Shown: piece by piece, positions 1-7,063 of the stretch
Numbering within the stretch: the stretch's first letter is position 1
Layout of the letters: every line of letters begins with the position of its first letter
Origin: Gracilibacteraceae bacterium
GTDB taxonomy: Bacteria > Bacillota > Desulfitobacteriia > Desulfitobacteriales > Syntrophobotulaceae
Length of the DNA: 8,480 nt
Direction: 5' to 3'
Assembly (NCBI GenBank): GCA_031274335.1
Contig: JAISQG010000221.1
Location: 1-8,480 of the forward strand
Notes under the pieces: generated by a model
The model's input: only the letters and a program-made list of their open reading frames with translations
What the model was told of the DNA's origin: nothing
Database searches by the model: none
Translations under genes and position numbers: made by a program

Positions 1-571
1 GGAAGACCGGCAAAAACAAGCGGAGATAGCTTGTGAAACCTGGTTTGACGTCCGCGCCTTCGGGCAGGTGTTTGCGTTCGGCGGAAAAGATGACGACGGC
101 GCGGTGTCTATAGGCATTCGCGGCCCGGTGACCATACAGAGCGCGGTCAGTATCGAACCCGTGGACATAAGCAGTCTCCAGATAACCAAAAGCGTGAATC
201 TTGAAACCGGGTCAGACCCGGATAAAAAAGGTTCAGACACTATGGGCATGAAGCATCGCGTGGAGTTCGGCGTATACGTCGCCTACGGCAGCATCAATTG
301 TCAACTGGCCGAAAAGACCGGGTTTAGCGACGCGGATGCGGACAAGCTGCATGAAGCGCTTAAAACCATGTTTGTAAATGATGTTTCCGCGGCGCGTCCT
401 GACGGCAGCATGGAGATCGTGAAAACTGTCTGGTGGAAACACAATTGCAGGAGCGGGCAGTATTCTTCCGCGGAGGTTCACCGCAGTCTGCAAGTTAAGA
501 TGCCCGAAAAGGGCGAAGCGCCGCATATTGAGATTGAGCCGCCGGAGGGGCTTGCCGTGGTCAGCAGTTGA
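1..571 (+). CDS. cas7c: Type I-C CRISPR-associated protein Cas7c/Csd2, C-terminal part (5' end outside the window)
   Basis: This is the backbone subunit of the type I-C Cascade complex. Multiple Cas7 copies line the crRNA spacer and hold it for pairing with target DNA. Only the last 189 codons are present; reading starts at base 2 and the gene runs in from the left edge, so no start can be assigned. Family-typical stretches are visible: WFDVRAFGQVFAF near the left edge, then GIRGPVTIQSAVSIEPV, SSLQITKSVN, DTMGMKHRVEFGVYVAYGS, TGFSDADADKLHEAL and WWKHNCRSGQYSSAEVHRSL. The reading frame is intact to TGA at 569-571, and about 190 of the roughly 290 residues usual for Csd2 are seen. In type I-C loci cas7 normally follows cas5 and cas8c and precedes cas4-cas1-cas2. 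None of those three follows here, so the interference genes, if present, lie to the left and the adaptation genes are missing from this side. Family assignment is confident from sequence recognition. Confidence 0.93.
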   Translation, partial: EDRQKQAEIACETWFDVRAFGQVFAFGGKDDDGAVSIGIRGPVTIQSAVSIEPVDISSLQITKSVNLETGSDPDKKGSDTMGMKHRVEFGVYVAYGSINCQLAEKTGFSDADADKLHEALKTMFVNDVSAARPDGSMEIVKTVWWKHNCRSGQYSSAEVHRSLQVKMPEKGEAPHIEIEPPEGLAVVSS

Positions 572-800
572 TAAGAAGCTCACAATCGGCGATTTTATAA
601 AAAAGCGGCATTTGAGCGGGCATTTACAAAGTCACGGCCTTTCGGCCATCTTTCCGCTCATAGGCAGCCGCGGAAAACAAGGCGGCGGGCAGAAACCATT
701 TGAAACGCTGGTCAGGAATGGGAAAGCAAGAGCCGCAACTAACTTGCACGGAGCTTTGATATGAATGCCCCGTATAGGAAACACAAAAAAATCTTCTTTT
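572..800. other. Gene-free stretch after cas7c
   Basis: No CRISPR repeat, no cas4 start and no RNA gene is visible. Open frames here are short on both strands and lack a convincing ribosome site or a family motif. A plus-strand frame runs on from inside cas7c to 764, and minus-strand frames are broken by stops. Its composition resembles the neighbouring coding DNA rather than a promoter region, so it may be eroded coding sequence, but I do not recognise a parent gene. Confidence 0.4.
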
Positions 801-995
801 TCAGATAAGCGAAACAGCTTCTGATGCTTCTTGAGGAACACGGCGTTTCACTTTCAAACCGTACTTGTCGATCATTTCTTGCGCCTCACGGCGAGTAAGT
901 TAGGCGCGCTCTTCTTGCGTCATATTTTTTGTTTCCTCATGTATCCGCTCACGGATTTCATGGATTTTCCGCATCGCTCTCGGCTCATTCATCAT
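801..995 (-). pseudogene. Small antitoxin-like gene interrupted by one in-frame TAA
   Basis: Read on the minus strand from ATG ATG at 995-990, this frame gives MMNEPRAMRKIHEIRERI followed by HEETKNMTQEERA. It then meets TAA at 902-900 and continues in the same frame as LTRREAQEMIDKYGLKVKRR to TGA at 803-801. The two halves, 31 and 32 residues, fit together as one small helical, highly charged protein. Its pattern (xAMRxIHEIRERIxEETKxMTxEER, then a REAxEMIxKYGLKVK-like end) I associate with short antitoxin-type proteins, often paired with PIN-type toxins. The interrupting codon is one substitution from AAA or another sense codon. No clear Shine-Dalgarno precedes the ATG. No toxin gene is recognisable downstream on the minus strand (below 801), and upstream lies transposase debris on the other strand. 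Reading-frame continuity is seen directly; the family is recognised from memory and not certain. A 31-residue product could still be made. Confidence 0.55.
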
Positions 996-1021
996 TTTCA
1001 ATTTGTACGGAAAATACTTCA

Positions 1022-1260
1022 AAACAGGCCGCTTCGTCGCAGGCCCTGGAGGCTCGCCTGTGCCCGCAATTCATCGCGCTGATATTGCTCAGCCGCGCAC
1101 GCATGGTCGCCAAGCAAAAACCGACGTTGAAACGGCTTGGAATCCGTGAGATAATAGGAAAGATGGAATCAATCGCGGAAGTGAATACTCGGCCGTATAC
1201 GGCAGCATCGTCACAGAAGCGGATCCGCTCCGCATAAAAAGACTATTTGACAATACAGAT
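1022..1260 (+). pseudogene. C-terminal remnant of a transposase, probably IS1634/IS4-type, frameshifted
   Basis: Codons from 1022 read KQAASSQALEARLCPQFIAL and then ILLSRARMVAKQKP, TLKRLGIREIIGKMESIAEV. This recalls the C-terminal end of IS1634-like DDE transposases, where an EA-LF--FIALIL helix is followed by a short basic segment and an L-EL--I motif. At about 1183 the likely continuation moves to another frame: EYSAVYGSIVTEADPLRIKR, then LFDNTDIQRRL. This gives a frameshifted tail resembling the usual end of these enzymes. No N-terminal part, no DDE residues and no terminal inverted repeats are seen nearby, so the element is a dead fragment. The second frame runs on to TGA at 1312-1314, past the start of the next gene. 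Assignment is by pattern only and of moderate to low certainty. A 12-bp perfect palindrome, GCCGTATACGGC, lies at 1192-1203 beside the frameshift. Confidence 0.4.
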
Positions 1261-1301
1261 ATTCAACGGCGTCTTACACCGCGTCCTTTAGAGGTTCCGC
1301 C

Positions 1302-2033
1302 ATGCATCCCCTGACCCAGTACATTCTTTGCAATGTGCCGCTGGCCGTCCCGGCCGACGCGTCCCCCGAATCTCTCGTGCCCGACGATATGCGGGTGTTC
1401 ATCGTGCCCGAACCCAAAAACGAAGATGAGCTGACAATGGCCGCGGTGCTGGCCGAGTTGACCGAGTGGCTACGGCTGGATCCGGAGGCGCGGCGGCAGG
1501 TTTTGCATCCCGACCTGCCTGAGCCGTTAGACGAGGACGAAGCGGTAGCCGATCCCGGCCGGGATGACCCGGATATCCTCTCTCCCGGGAGCCGGCTGAG
1601 TAGCTCAGCTCCCGGCCCCGGCCCCGGCTCTCCGGCGGAGGAGCTCGAAGCCCTGCGACCCCGCCTTGTCCGCCCGTTTGGACGGGTGCTGACCCGCGAG
1701 GATTGGGAACGAATGCTTCAGGCCGTGGATAAAATCATCCTCGCCCTCCAGGAGAAGGGCGACGAGACCGCCACGCCCTCGGGCTGCCCGGCTCCGCCTC
1801 CGCCGCGCCCCGCTTCTCCGTCGGCGAAGATTGAGCCCCCTCAGCCTCGGGCGCGGCGGGGGCTGGCGGAGCGGCGCCAGCTGACTTTCACCGACTGGGA
1901 GAAGATGCGCGCCGCCTTCGACCGGGGCGTGTCCGTCCAGGACTTGGCCTGGACGCTGGGCGTCTCCCGGCAGACTATATACACTTGGCTGGACTTCAGC
2001 CCGGAACGGGCGCGGCGACACTTCCGCTCCTAA
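1302..2033 (+). CDS. Proline-rich protein with C-terminal resolvase-type helix-turn-helix (orphan putative DNA-binding protein)
   Basis: This 243-residue protein begins at ATG 1302, with GAGG at 1291-1294 spaced seven bases upstream. A TTGACA hexamer lies at 1247-1252, but no good -10 follows. Residues 1-75 are acidic and partly helical (ELTEWLRLDPEARRQVL). Residues 76-120 and 155-190 are Pro/Ala/Gly-rich linkers, including APGPGPGSPAEE and PAPPPPRPASP. The C-terminus carries DRGVSVQDLAWTLGVSRQTIYTWL at about 207-230 (given in two parts: DRGVSVQDLAWTLG, VSRQTIYTWL), a helix-turn-helix like those of Hin/resolvase and IS630-type proteins. No recombinase or nuclease catalytic motif is present. 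Residues 130-144 (LTREDWERMLQAVDK) and 194-208 (LTFTDWEKMRAAFDR) are similar, implying an internal duplication in which only the second copy leads into the recognition helix. The gene is clearly more GC-rich than its flanks and stands alone. A transcription regulator, or a leftover of a mobile element, are both possible; the target is unknown. Confidence 0.7.
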   Translation: MHPLTQYILCNVPLAVPADASPESLVPDDMRVFIVPEPKNEDELTMAAVLAELTEWLRLDPEARRQVLHPDLPEPLDEDEAVADPGRDDPDILSPGSRLSSSAPGPGPGSPAEELEALRPRLVRPFGRVLTREDWERMLQAVDKIILALQEKGDETATPSGCPAPPPPRPASPSAKIEPPQPRARRGLAERRQLTFTDWEKMRAAFDRGVSVQDLAWTLGVSRQTIYTWLDFSPERARRHFRS

Positions 2034-2066
2034 GTTTTTATGCCCAAGCGAAGGCTCCTCTTAACC

Positions 2067-2109
2067 TAGCGTCCTGAATTATGAAAGGAATTCATAATTC
2101 AGGACGCTA
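2067..2109. repeat. Perfect 19-bp inverted repeat with 5-base loop
   Basis: The left arm TAGCGTCCTGAATTATGAA (2067-2085) is exactly complementary to the right arm (2091-2109), with the loop AGGAA (2086-2090) between. No T-run follows, so it is not a standard intrinsic terminator, although it could end or protect the transcript of the gene stopping at 2033. Two abutting transposon ends, a MITE-like relic or a protein-binding palindrome are alternatives. Confidence 0.9.
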
Positions 2110-2131
2110 TTGCATGCACTGAGTCATAAAT

Positions 2132-2160
2132 TCACGCTTGCCGCCTTGATTCAAGCGTGA
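2132..2160. repeat. 9-bp inverted repeat, 11-base loop
   Basis: TCACGCTTG (2132-2140) pairs with CAAGCGTGA (2152-2160). Inside its right half lies the near-palindrome CTTGATTCAAG (2145-2155). The same pattern with a different centre, CTTGAGTCAAG, occurs again at 2477-2487 in the leader of the kinase operon. No T-run follows. It could be a regulator site; this is inference. Confidence 0.6.
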
Positions 2161-2369
2161 TTGACCTATGTCGGAACCACGCCGGCAAAAAGCTGTTGCC
2201 GTTTCCTCCCGGGCGTGTTAAAGTTGAGGCAAATCTTCGGGTTGTTTCAATTTCTTTGAGCTGTTTTGAGGTTGTTTTGATTCAGGCGGCAGGGCGGCAT
2301 GAAAGCGTTGGTGAAATATAGCGGCTTTTTTGCTGAAACGCCGGTTGCGCGGTTCGAAGCCGGGGTGGT

Positions 2370-2606
<237 letters not shown>

Positions 2607-5600
2607 ATGAAAAACACAGACGTCTGCAACAATGGCGGCAAGATCGAATCGGCCGATGACGCGCAACTGTTTGCTCAGGGAAAATTGCTGAAATTGCTGT
2701 TGCAAAATTCCCCTAACAACGTGCTCCTTATCGACAAGGGCGGCGTCATCCGCTGTTGCAGCGATGCCTTCCTGCGGCTTGTGGGCGCCGAAAATCACGA
2801 CGTCGTCGTCGGAAAGAAATTTCGTGAAATATTTGAGCAATTCGAAACGGAAGCCTTTATTGAGCAGGCTAACCGCAGATTCCAGGCCATCAAATCCGGC
2901 GGCAACATATATACGGATGTGCGCATAAACTTCCCCGGCGTTGCGGGGGGCGGTTTGTACACGATTCAAACCATCCCCCTGTTTGACGAAAACGGCGACT
3001 TTGAGGGCGCGCAGGCTCTGTACTACGACACGAGCGACCTGCGGAACGTCGAAGCTGAAAGGCGTCTGCGCGTCATGCTGGATTCCGTGCCCACTTCCTG
3101 CATCTTTTTCGACTCGGAGGCCAACCCCGTTGACTGCAATCAGAAAACCATAATCCTCTACGAGTGCGAGAGCAAAAAGGATTTCCTCGACAATTTTTTC
3201 AGTTTGTCGCCGGAACGCCAGCCGGACGGCCAGCCGAGCACGGAAAAAGCGAAAAAACTCATAGAGGCGACCTATAAAAGCGGAGACCAAGTCTTTGAAT
3301 GGGAACATCTGACGAGAAAAGGCGACCGACTGCCGTGTGAAATACACCTGCTGCGCGTACAATGGCAGGACGGCAGCCGCGTTGTGGCCTATGTTCAGGA
3401 TTTGCGGGAAATTCGCGAGAAGGAACTGCAGGTTCAGGAAGCCGACGCGCGCATCTCCATGCTGCTGGACTCGCAGCCGCTTGCTTGCTCTCTCTGGGAT
3501 CTGGAAGGCAACATACTGGACTGCAATCAGGAATCGCTTAATCTGTTCGGCCTGCCGGAAAAGCCCGAGGTTTTAACCCGCGCCGGTTTTTTGAGTTTTG
3601 TCCCGGAGCGGCAACCCGACGGCAGAAACTCCGTCGAAATGATGGATGAAGCTGTGTACGTGGCTATCAAGAACGGTTACGCGCAGTATGAATGGACCTG
3701 CGTATCGAATACCGGCGAGGAACTTCTGCTGGAGACCACGCTCGTGCGCATTCCCTGGAATAACGGATACCGGATTGTGGCCTATTCCAGCAATAAGAAT
3801 CTAATCAAGGATGCCGAAAGGGAGAAGATTAAGGCGGAGGAACGGATGAGCATCCTGCTGGACGCGATGCCGATAGCCTGCACGCTTCGGGATGAACAAC
3901 ACCGCTACATCGACTGCAACAAGGAAGCGGTGCGTATGTTTGGAGCGCGCAGCAAGAAGGAGTTTATGGAACTGACTCATAAGTTGTATCCGGAATTCCA
4001 GCCTGACGGCTCTCCCAGCCAGGAAAAATTAATGCAATTATTTCGCGATGTTCGCGAAACAGGCTATCATAGATGCGAGTGGACGTACCACACGTTGACG
4101 GGCGAGGAAGTGCCGACCGAGAGAATTTCGGTGGGCATCACGTGGAAGGGCACTTATTGCCTCGCCACCTATGTTCGTGATTTGCGCGAAGCCAAGGCCA
4201 ATGAGAAAAAAATCCGGGAAGCCGACGAACGCAACCGTGAACTGGAGGTGCGCCATCTGGCGGCGCAAGCCGCCACTAAAAGCAAGAGTCAGTTCTTCGC
4301 GGCCATGAGCCATGAAATACGCACGCCGATGAATGTCATCATAGGCATGTGCGATCTGATACGCACCGACAACCTTGACGCCGCGCAGCAAGATTTTTTC
4401 AATGACATAAAAAGGATGTCAAAGGCTCTCCTGCAAATCATCAACGACATTCTGGATGTTTCAAAAATCGACGCGGGAAAAATGGAGATCCATCCCATTC
4501 ATTTCAATCTATATGAAATGTTTGTCAATATCTGCTCATTAAACCGTTCCGCGATAAACATGAAAGGTCTTGAATTCAACTACCGCTTTGATGACGACGT
4601 TCCGCATGTGATTCATGGCGATGATGTGCGCATACTCCAGGTGGTCATGAATCTTTTGAGCAATTCTGCAAAATATACAAAACAGGGCCGTGTGGGTTTT
4701 TATGTGAGGCGTGTGATACGAAACGACAATAATTATATAGTTTTTGTTGTGGAAGATACGGGGATAGGAATCAAGGAAGACGATTTTGGCGCATTATTTG
4801 AGGAATTTGAACAATTTGACGACCGGGAGAATCATGGCGTCATGGGTACGGGGCTCGGCCTTTCCATCTCGAAAAAGCTGATCGAGATGATGGACGGCTG
4901 GATAGAATTTCAAAGCGAATACGGGAAAGGTTCGGAGTTCTCCGTTTTTCTGCCGCTCGTGGAGGGCAGGCCTGACAAAGTGGAGAATAAAGAGCTGCCC
5001 AGATTTGTCGTCGCCGACGGCGACGTGAACGTGCTGCTGGTGGAGGACAACCCGCCAAACGTCAAAGTGGCGCTCGCCTATTTGAAAAAACACGGCATCA
5101 GGGCGGACGTCGCCGTCAATGGCCTCGAAGCTCTGAAAATGGCGCAAACCAAACGCTATGATCTGGTCTTTATGGATCAGATGATGCCTGAAATGGACGG
5201 CATTGAGGCGACGAAACGCATCCGCGCCCTGGAGGACGCATGGTGCGTGAATATGCCTATTGTCGGCCTGAGCGCAAACGCGATCATCGGATCAAGAAAT
5301 ATTTTCTTTGAAGCGGGCATGAGCGATTTTCTCGCAAAGCCCATCGAAGCCGCGGCCATGAACGGGATACTCGCCAAGTGGCTGCCCGCCGACAAGAAGT
5401 CCTGGATTACCGTTCGGGAGAACGTTTCAGAAGAAAAAGCCGAGGGCAAAAGCGCGGGAGTTATTGACAGGAGAATTGGATTGCGCAACGTCTCCGGCGA
5501 TGAAGATCTTTACGGGGAACTTGCGGCCAGCTTCAAGTTCGATCATATGGATGACCATCAAAAAATTTGCGCGGCCCTGGAGGCGGGAGATAAATTGCTG

Positions 5601-6029
5601 GCCCAGCGGCTGGCGCATACCCTCAAGAGCATGTCCGGGCTGATAGGCGCATCCGGTCTGCAAGCGGCGGCGCAAGCGGTCGAAGAGGCCCTTTCAGCGG
5701 GAACCGAAGTGGACAGAGGGCAGTTGCAGGCTCTTGAGAAGGCCTTAGGCTTGGTCAAGGCCGAGCTTGAACACGTTGTCGGGAAACAGCGGATTGTAAA
5801 ACAGCCGGCCGGCCCTGTCGACATGGCCAAAGTCGCCCGCCTGCTGGATGAACTTGCGCCGCTTTTGTCTTCCAAAAACGCCGGCGCGCTGGAGTTGTTG
5901 GGAGATATTAATGAAGCGCTGGCTCCTCTTGGCGAACCCTGCCTTACCCTTGTTGAGCAAATCGAAAATTTTGAATTCGGCGACGCGCTGGAAACATTGC
6001 TTGCCGTCAAAGAAAAAGTAATGAATTAA
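2607..6029 (+). CDS. Cytoplasmic hybrid histidine kinase: four PAS, HisKA, HATPase, REC, HPt
   Basis: This 1140-residue tripartite sensor kinase phosphorylates itself on His and passes the phosphate through its own receiver and HPt domains to a separate regulator. I chose ATG 2607 because AGGCGAG lies six bases upstream; TTG 2478 would add 43 residues without a ribosome site. No membrane segment or signal peptide is seen, so the signal is sensed in the cytoplasm. The order is: PAS1 about 25-150; three related PAS repeats at about 153-272, 281-400 and 411-528, each with a PExQPDG motif and a C-X11-C pair; and a helical linker. HisKA follows with SHEIRTPMN (phospho-His 569). The ATP domain has the N-box NLLSNSAKYT (682-691), EDTGIGI (G1, Asp 717) and GTGLGLSI (747-754). 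REC is at about 806-925 with ED near 813 and acceptor Asp 857 in MDQMMPEMDG. HPt has HTLKS (His 1004), followed by an 80-residue helical tail. All catalytic residues are present. The gene ends 17 bases before a REC-GGDEF gene, its obvious partner. Confidence 0.95.
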   Translation: MKNTDVCNNGGKIESADDAQLFAQGKLLKLLLQNSPNNVLLIDKGGVIRCCSDAFLRLVGAENHDVVVGKKFREIFEQFETEAFIEQANRRFQAIKSGGNIYTDVRINFPGVAGGGLYTIQTIPLFDENGDFEGAQALYYDTSDLRNVEAERRLRVMLDSVPTSCIFFDSEANPVDCNQKTIILYECESKKDFLDNFFSLSPERQPDGQPSTEKAKKLIEATYKSGDQVFEWEHLTRKGDRLPCEIHLLRVQWQDGSRVVAYVQDLREIREKELQVQEADARISMLLDSQPLACSLWDLEGNILDCNQESLNLFGLPEKPEVLTRAGFLSFVPERQPDGRNSVEMMDEAVYVAIKNGYAQYEWTCVSNTGEELLLETTLVRIPWNNGYRIVAYSSNKNLIKDAEREKIKAEERMSILLDAMPIACTLRDEQHRYIDCNKEAVRMFGARSKKEFMELTHKLYPEFQPDGSPSQEKLMQLFRDVRETGYHRCEWTYHTLTGEEVPTERISVGITWKGTYCLATYVRDLREAKANEKKIREADERNRELEVRHLAAQAATKSKSQFFAAMSHEIRTPMNVIIGMCDLIRTDNLDAAQQDFFNDIKRMSKALLQIINDILDVSKIDAGKMEIHPIHFNLYEMFVNICSLNRSAINMKGLEFNYRFDDDVPHVIHGDDVRILQVVMNLLSNSAKYTKQGRVGFYVRRVIRNDNNYIVFVVEDTGIGIKEDDFGALFEEFEQFDDRENHGVMGTGLGLSISKKLIEMMDGWIEFQSEYGKGSEFSVFLPLVEGRPDKVENKELPRFVVADGDVNVLLVEDNPPNVKVALAYLKKHGIRADVAVNGLEALKMAQTKRYDLVFMDQMMPEMDGIEATKRIRALEDAWCVNMPIVGLSANAIIGSRNIFFEAGMSDFLAKPIEAAAMNGILAKWLPADKKSWITVRENVSEEKAEGKSAGVIDRRIGLRNVSGDEDLYGELAASFKFDHMDDHQKICAALEAGDKLLAQRLAHTLKSMSGLIGASGLQAAAQAVEEALSAGTEVDRGQLQALEKALGLVKAELEHVVGKQRIVKQPAGPVDMAKVARLLDELAPLLSSKNAGALELLGDINEALAPLGEPCLTLVEQIENFEFGDALETLLAVKEKVMN

Positions 6030-6046
6030 AGGATAAGGCCATAGAT

Positions 6047-6979
6047 ATGGAGAAACTCCAACGCTACACGATTCTCATCGTTGATGACGCGAAAATGAAT
6101 TTGATGACTCTGTACCGTATTCTTTCCCAGGATTATGCCGTCCTCGCCGCGAAAAACGGGCTGGACGCTCTGTCCCAGGCGGAAAAGTACGCTCCCGATC
6201 TTATACTGCTGGACATCATGATGCCGGATATTGACGGCTTTGAGGTGCTGGTCAGGCTGAAAGAATCGCCAAACACGCAAAATATACCGGTAATCATCAT
6301 AACCGGCCTTGATAACGTAGACGGCGAGATAAAAGGATTTTCTCTCGGAGCTGTGGATTATATAACAAAACCGTTTCAGAGCGATATTGTCAGGGCAAGG
6401 GTGAAAACGCAAATAAAAATCATCAGTCAAATGCAAACCATTGAAAAGCTCAGTTTGATGGACCCTCTCACCGGCATAGCCAACCGGCGTTGCTTTGACG
6501 ACAGAATGGCTATGGAATGGAAACGGGCTATCCGCGACCAGGCCCCCATTTCGTTTTTGATGATGGATATAGATAAATTCAAGACGTATAATGATACATA
6601 CGGTCATCCGCAGGGGGATGTTTTACTCAAAATGGCCGCTCAGGTCTTTACGGCCGCCGCAAGGCGCCCGGCGGATCTGGCCGCCCGCCTTGGGGGCGAG
6701 GAATTCGGCGTGCTGCTGCCTTACGCCAATCTGGAAAATGCGCTGGCCGTCGCGGAAAAAATACGTTCAGGCGTGGAAAACATGCGGACGCCGACCGCGG
6801 ATGAAAGCGTCATCACCACCGCTACCATCAGTATCGGGGTCGTCTCGGCCGTCCCCCGCGAAACCGATCTGATAAAGGAATTTATCTCTGAAGCGGACGC
6901 CTGTCTGTATAACGCAAAAAATACGGGGAGAAACAGGATTTTTTCCAGGGCAGCCAGGTGTTGCGGCGCCGCCGGATAA
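6047..6979 (+). CDS. Response regulator diguanylate cyclase (REC-GGDEF, PleD/WspR-like output)
   Basis: This 310-residue cytoplasmic regulator makes cyclic-di-GMP from two GTP when its receiver is phosphorylated. REC spans about 6-125: ILIVDD acidic pocket at the start, acceptor Asp 56 in LLDIMMPDIDG, IIITG, and the conserved Lys in DYITKPF. A short helix leads into GGDEF at about 140-305: DPLTGIANRR at the start, DIDKFKTYNDTYGHPQGD binding metal and nucleotide, and the active-site GGEEF at 216-220. RPAD (207-210) lies five residues before it, matching the RxxD inhibitory I-site, so product feedback is expected. The enzyme therefore looks active. The start at ATG 6047 has AAGG eight bases upstream and AAAGGA further back. 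It lies 17 bases after the hybrid kinase stop and is surely co-transcribed with it, which makes the kinase HPt (His 1004) the likely phosphate donor. No EAL or other output domain is attached. Confidence 0.95.
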   Translation: MEKLQRYTILIVDDAKMNLMTLYRILSQDYAVLAAKNGLDALSQAEKYAPDLILLDIMMPDIDGFEVLVRLKESPNTQNIPVIIITGLDNVDGEIKGFSLGAVDYITKPFQSDIVRARVKTQIKIISQMQTIEKLSLMDPLTGIANRRCFDDRMAMEWKRAIRDQAPISFLMMDIDKFKTYNDTYGHPQGDVLLKMAAQVFTAAARRPADLAARLGGEEFGVLLPYANLENALAVAEKIRSGVENMRTPTADESVITTATISIGVVSAVPRETDLIKEFISEADACLYNAKNTGRNRIFSRAARCCGAAG

Positions 6980-7008
6980 CTTTTTGCCGCCTCTGGCCGC
7001 CGCACTGT

Positions 7009-7039
7009 AAAAAGTCCCGGGCGGGCGCCGGGACTTTTT
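7009..7039. terminator. Bidirectional intrinsic terminator between convergent operons
   Basis: AAAAAGTCCCGG (7009-7020) pairs perfectly with CCGGGACTTTTT (7028-7039) around a 7-base loop. The stem core is GC-rich, with a T-run after it on the plus strand and, through the A-run at 7009-7013, also on the minus strand. It lies 30 bases after the diguanylate cyclase stop and 25 bases after the SPFH gene stop read from the other side, so it serves both units. Confidence 0.93.
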
Positions 7040-7063
7040 TGCGGAGGCGGGTCATGATCTTGA

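Larger units (their letters stand above)
2034..2369. other. Gene-free stretch upstream of the kinase promoter candidate
   Basis: This stretch holds no convincing gene. It contains two inverted repeats listed separately (2067-2109 and 2132-2160). There is also a weak stem, CGGCAA at 2183-2188 with TTGCCG at 2196-2201 followed by a short T run, and a G/T-rich tract with repeated TTGAG/GTTTTGA words (about 2222-2285). An ATG at 2299 with AGGG four bases ahead opens a 41-codon frame to TAA at 2422-2424. It reads MKALVKYSGFFAETPVARFE, then AGVVGLFFA and an (LS)n run translated from the CT tract. Nothing else supports translation of that peptide. Confidence 0.5.

Noticed and set aside
528..764. 78-codon plus-strand frame overlapping the end of cas7c
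   Set aside because: It starts inside cas7c in another frame, has no ribosome site and does not resemble Cas4 or any other Cas protein.
1192..1203. 12-bp perfect palindrome GCCGTATACGGC
   Set aside because: It is short, GC-rich and inside transposase debris; nothing links it to a function.
1247..1275. TTGACA as a promoter for the HTH gene
   Set aside because: The hexamer is perfect, but no acceptable -10 lies 16-18 bases downstream.
1605..2021. 138-codon minus-strand open frame opposite the HTH gene
   Set aside because: It is Arg/Gly/Pro-rich low-complexity sequence produced by the GC-rich codons of the plus-strand gene; no ribosome site or domain.
6026..6607. 193-codon minus-strand frame opposite the diguanylate cyclase
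   Set aside because: It is the antisense shadow of a gene with complete REC and GGDEF motifs.
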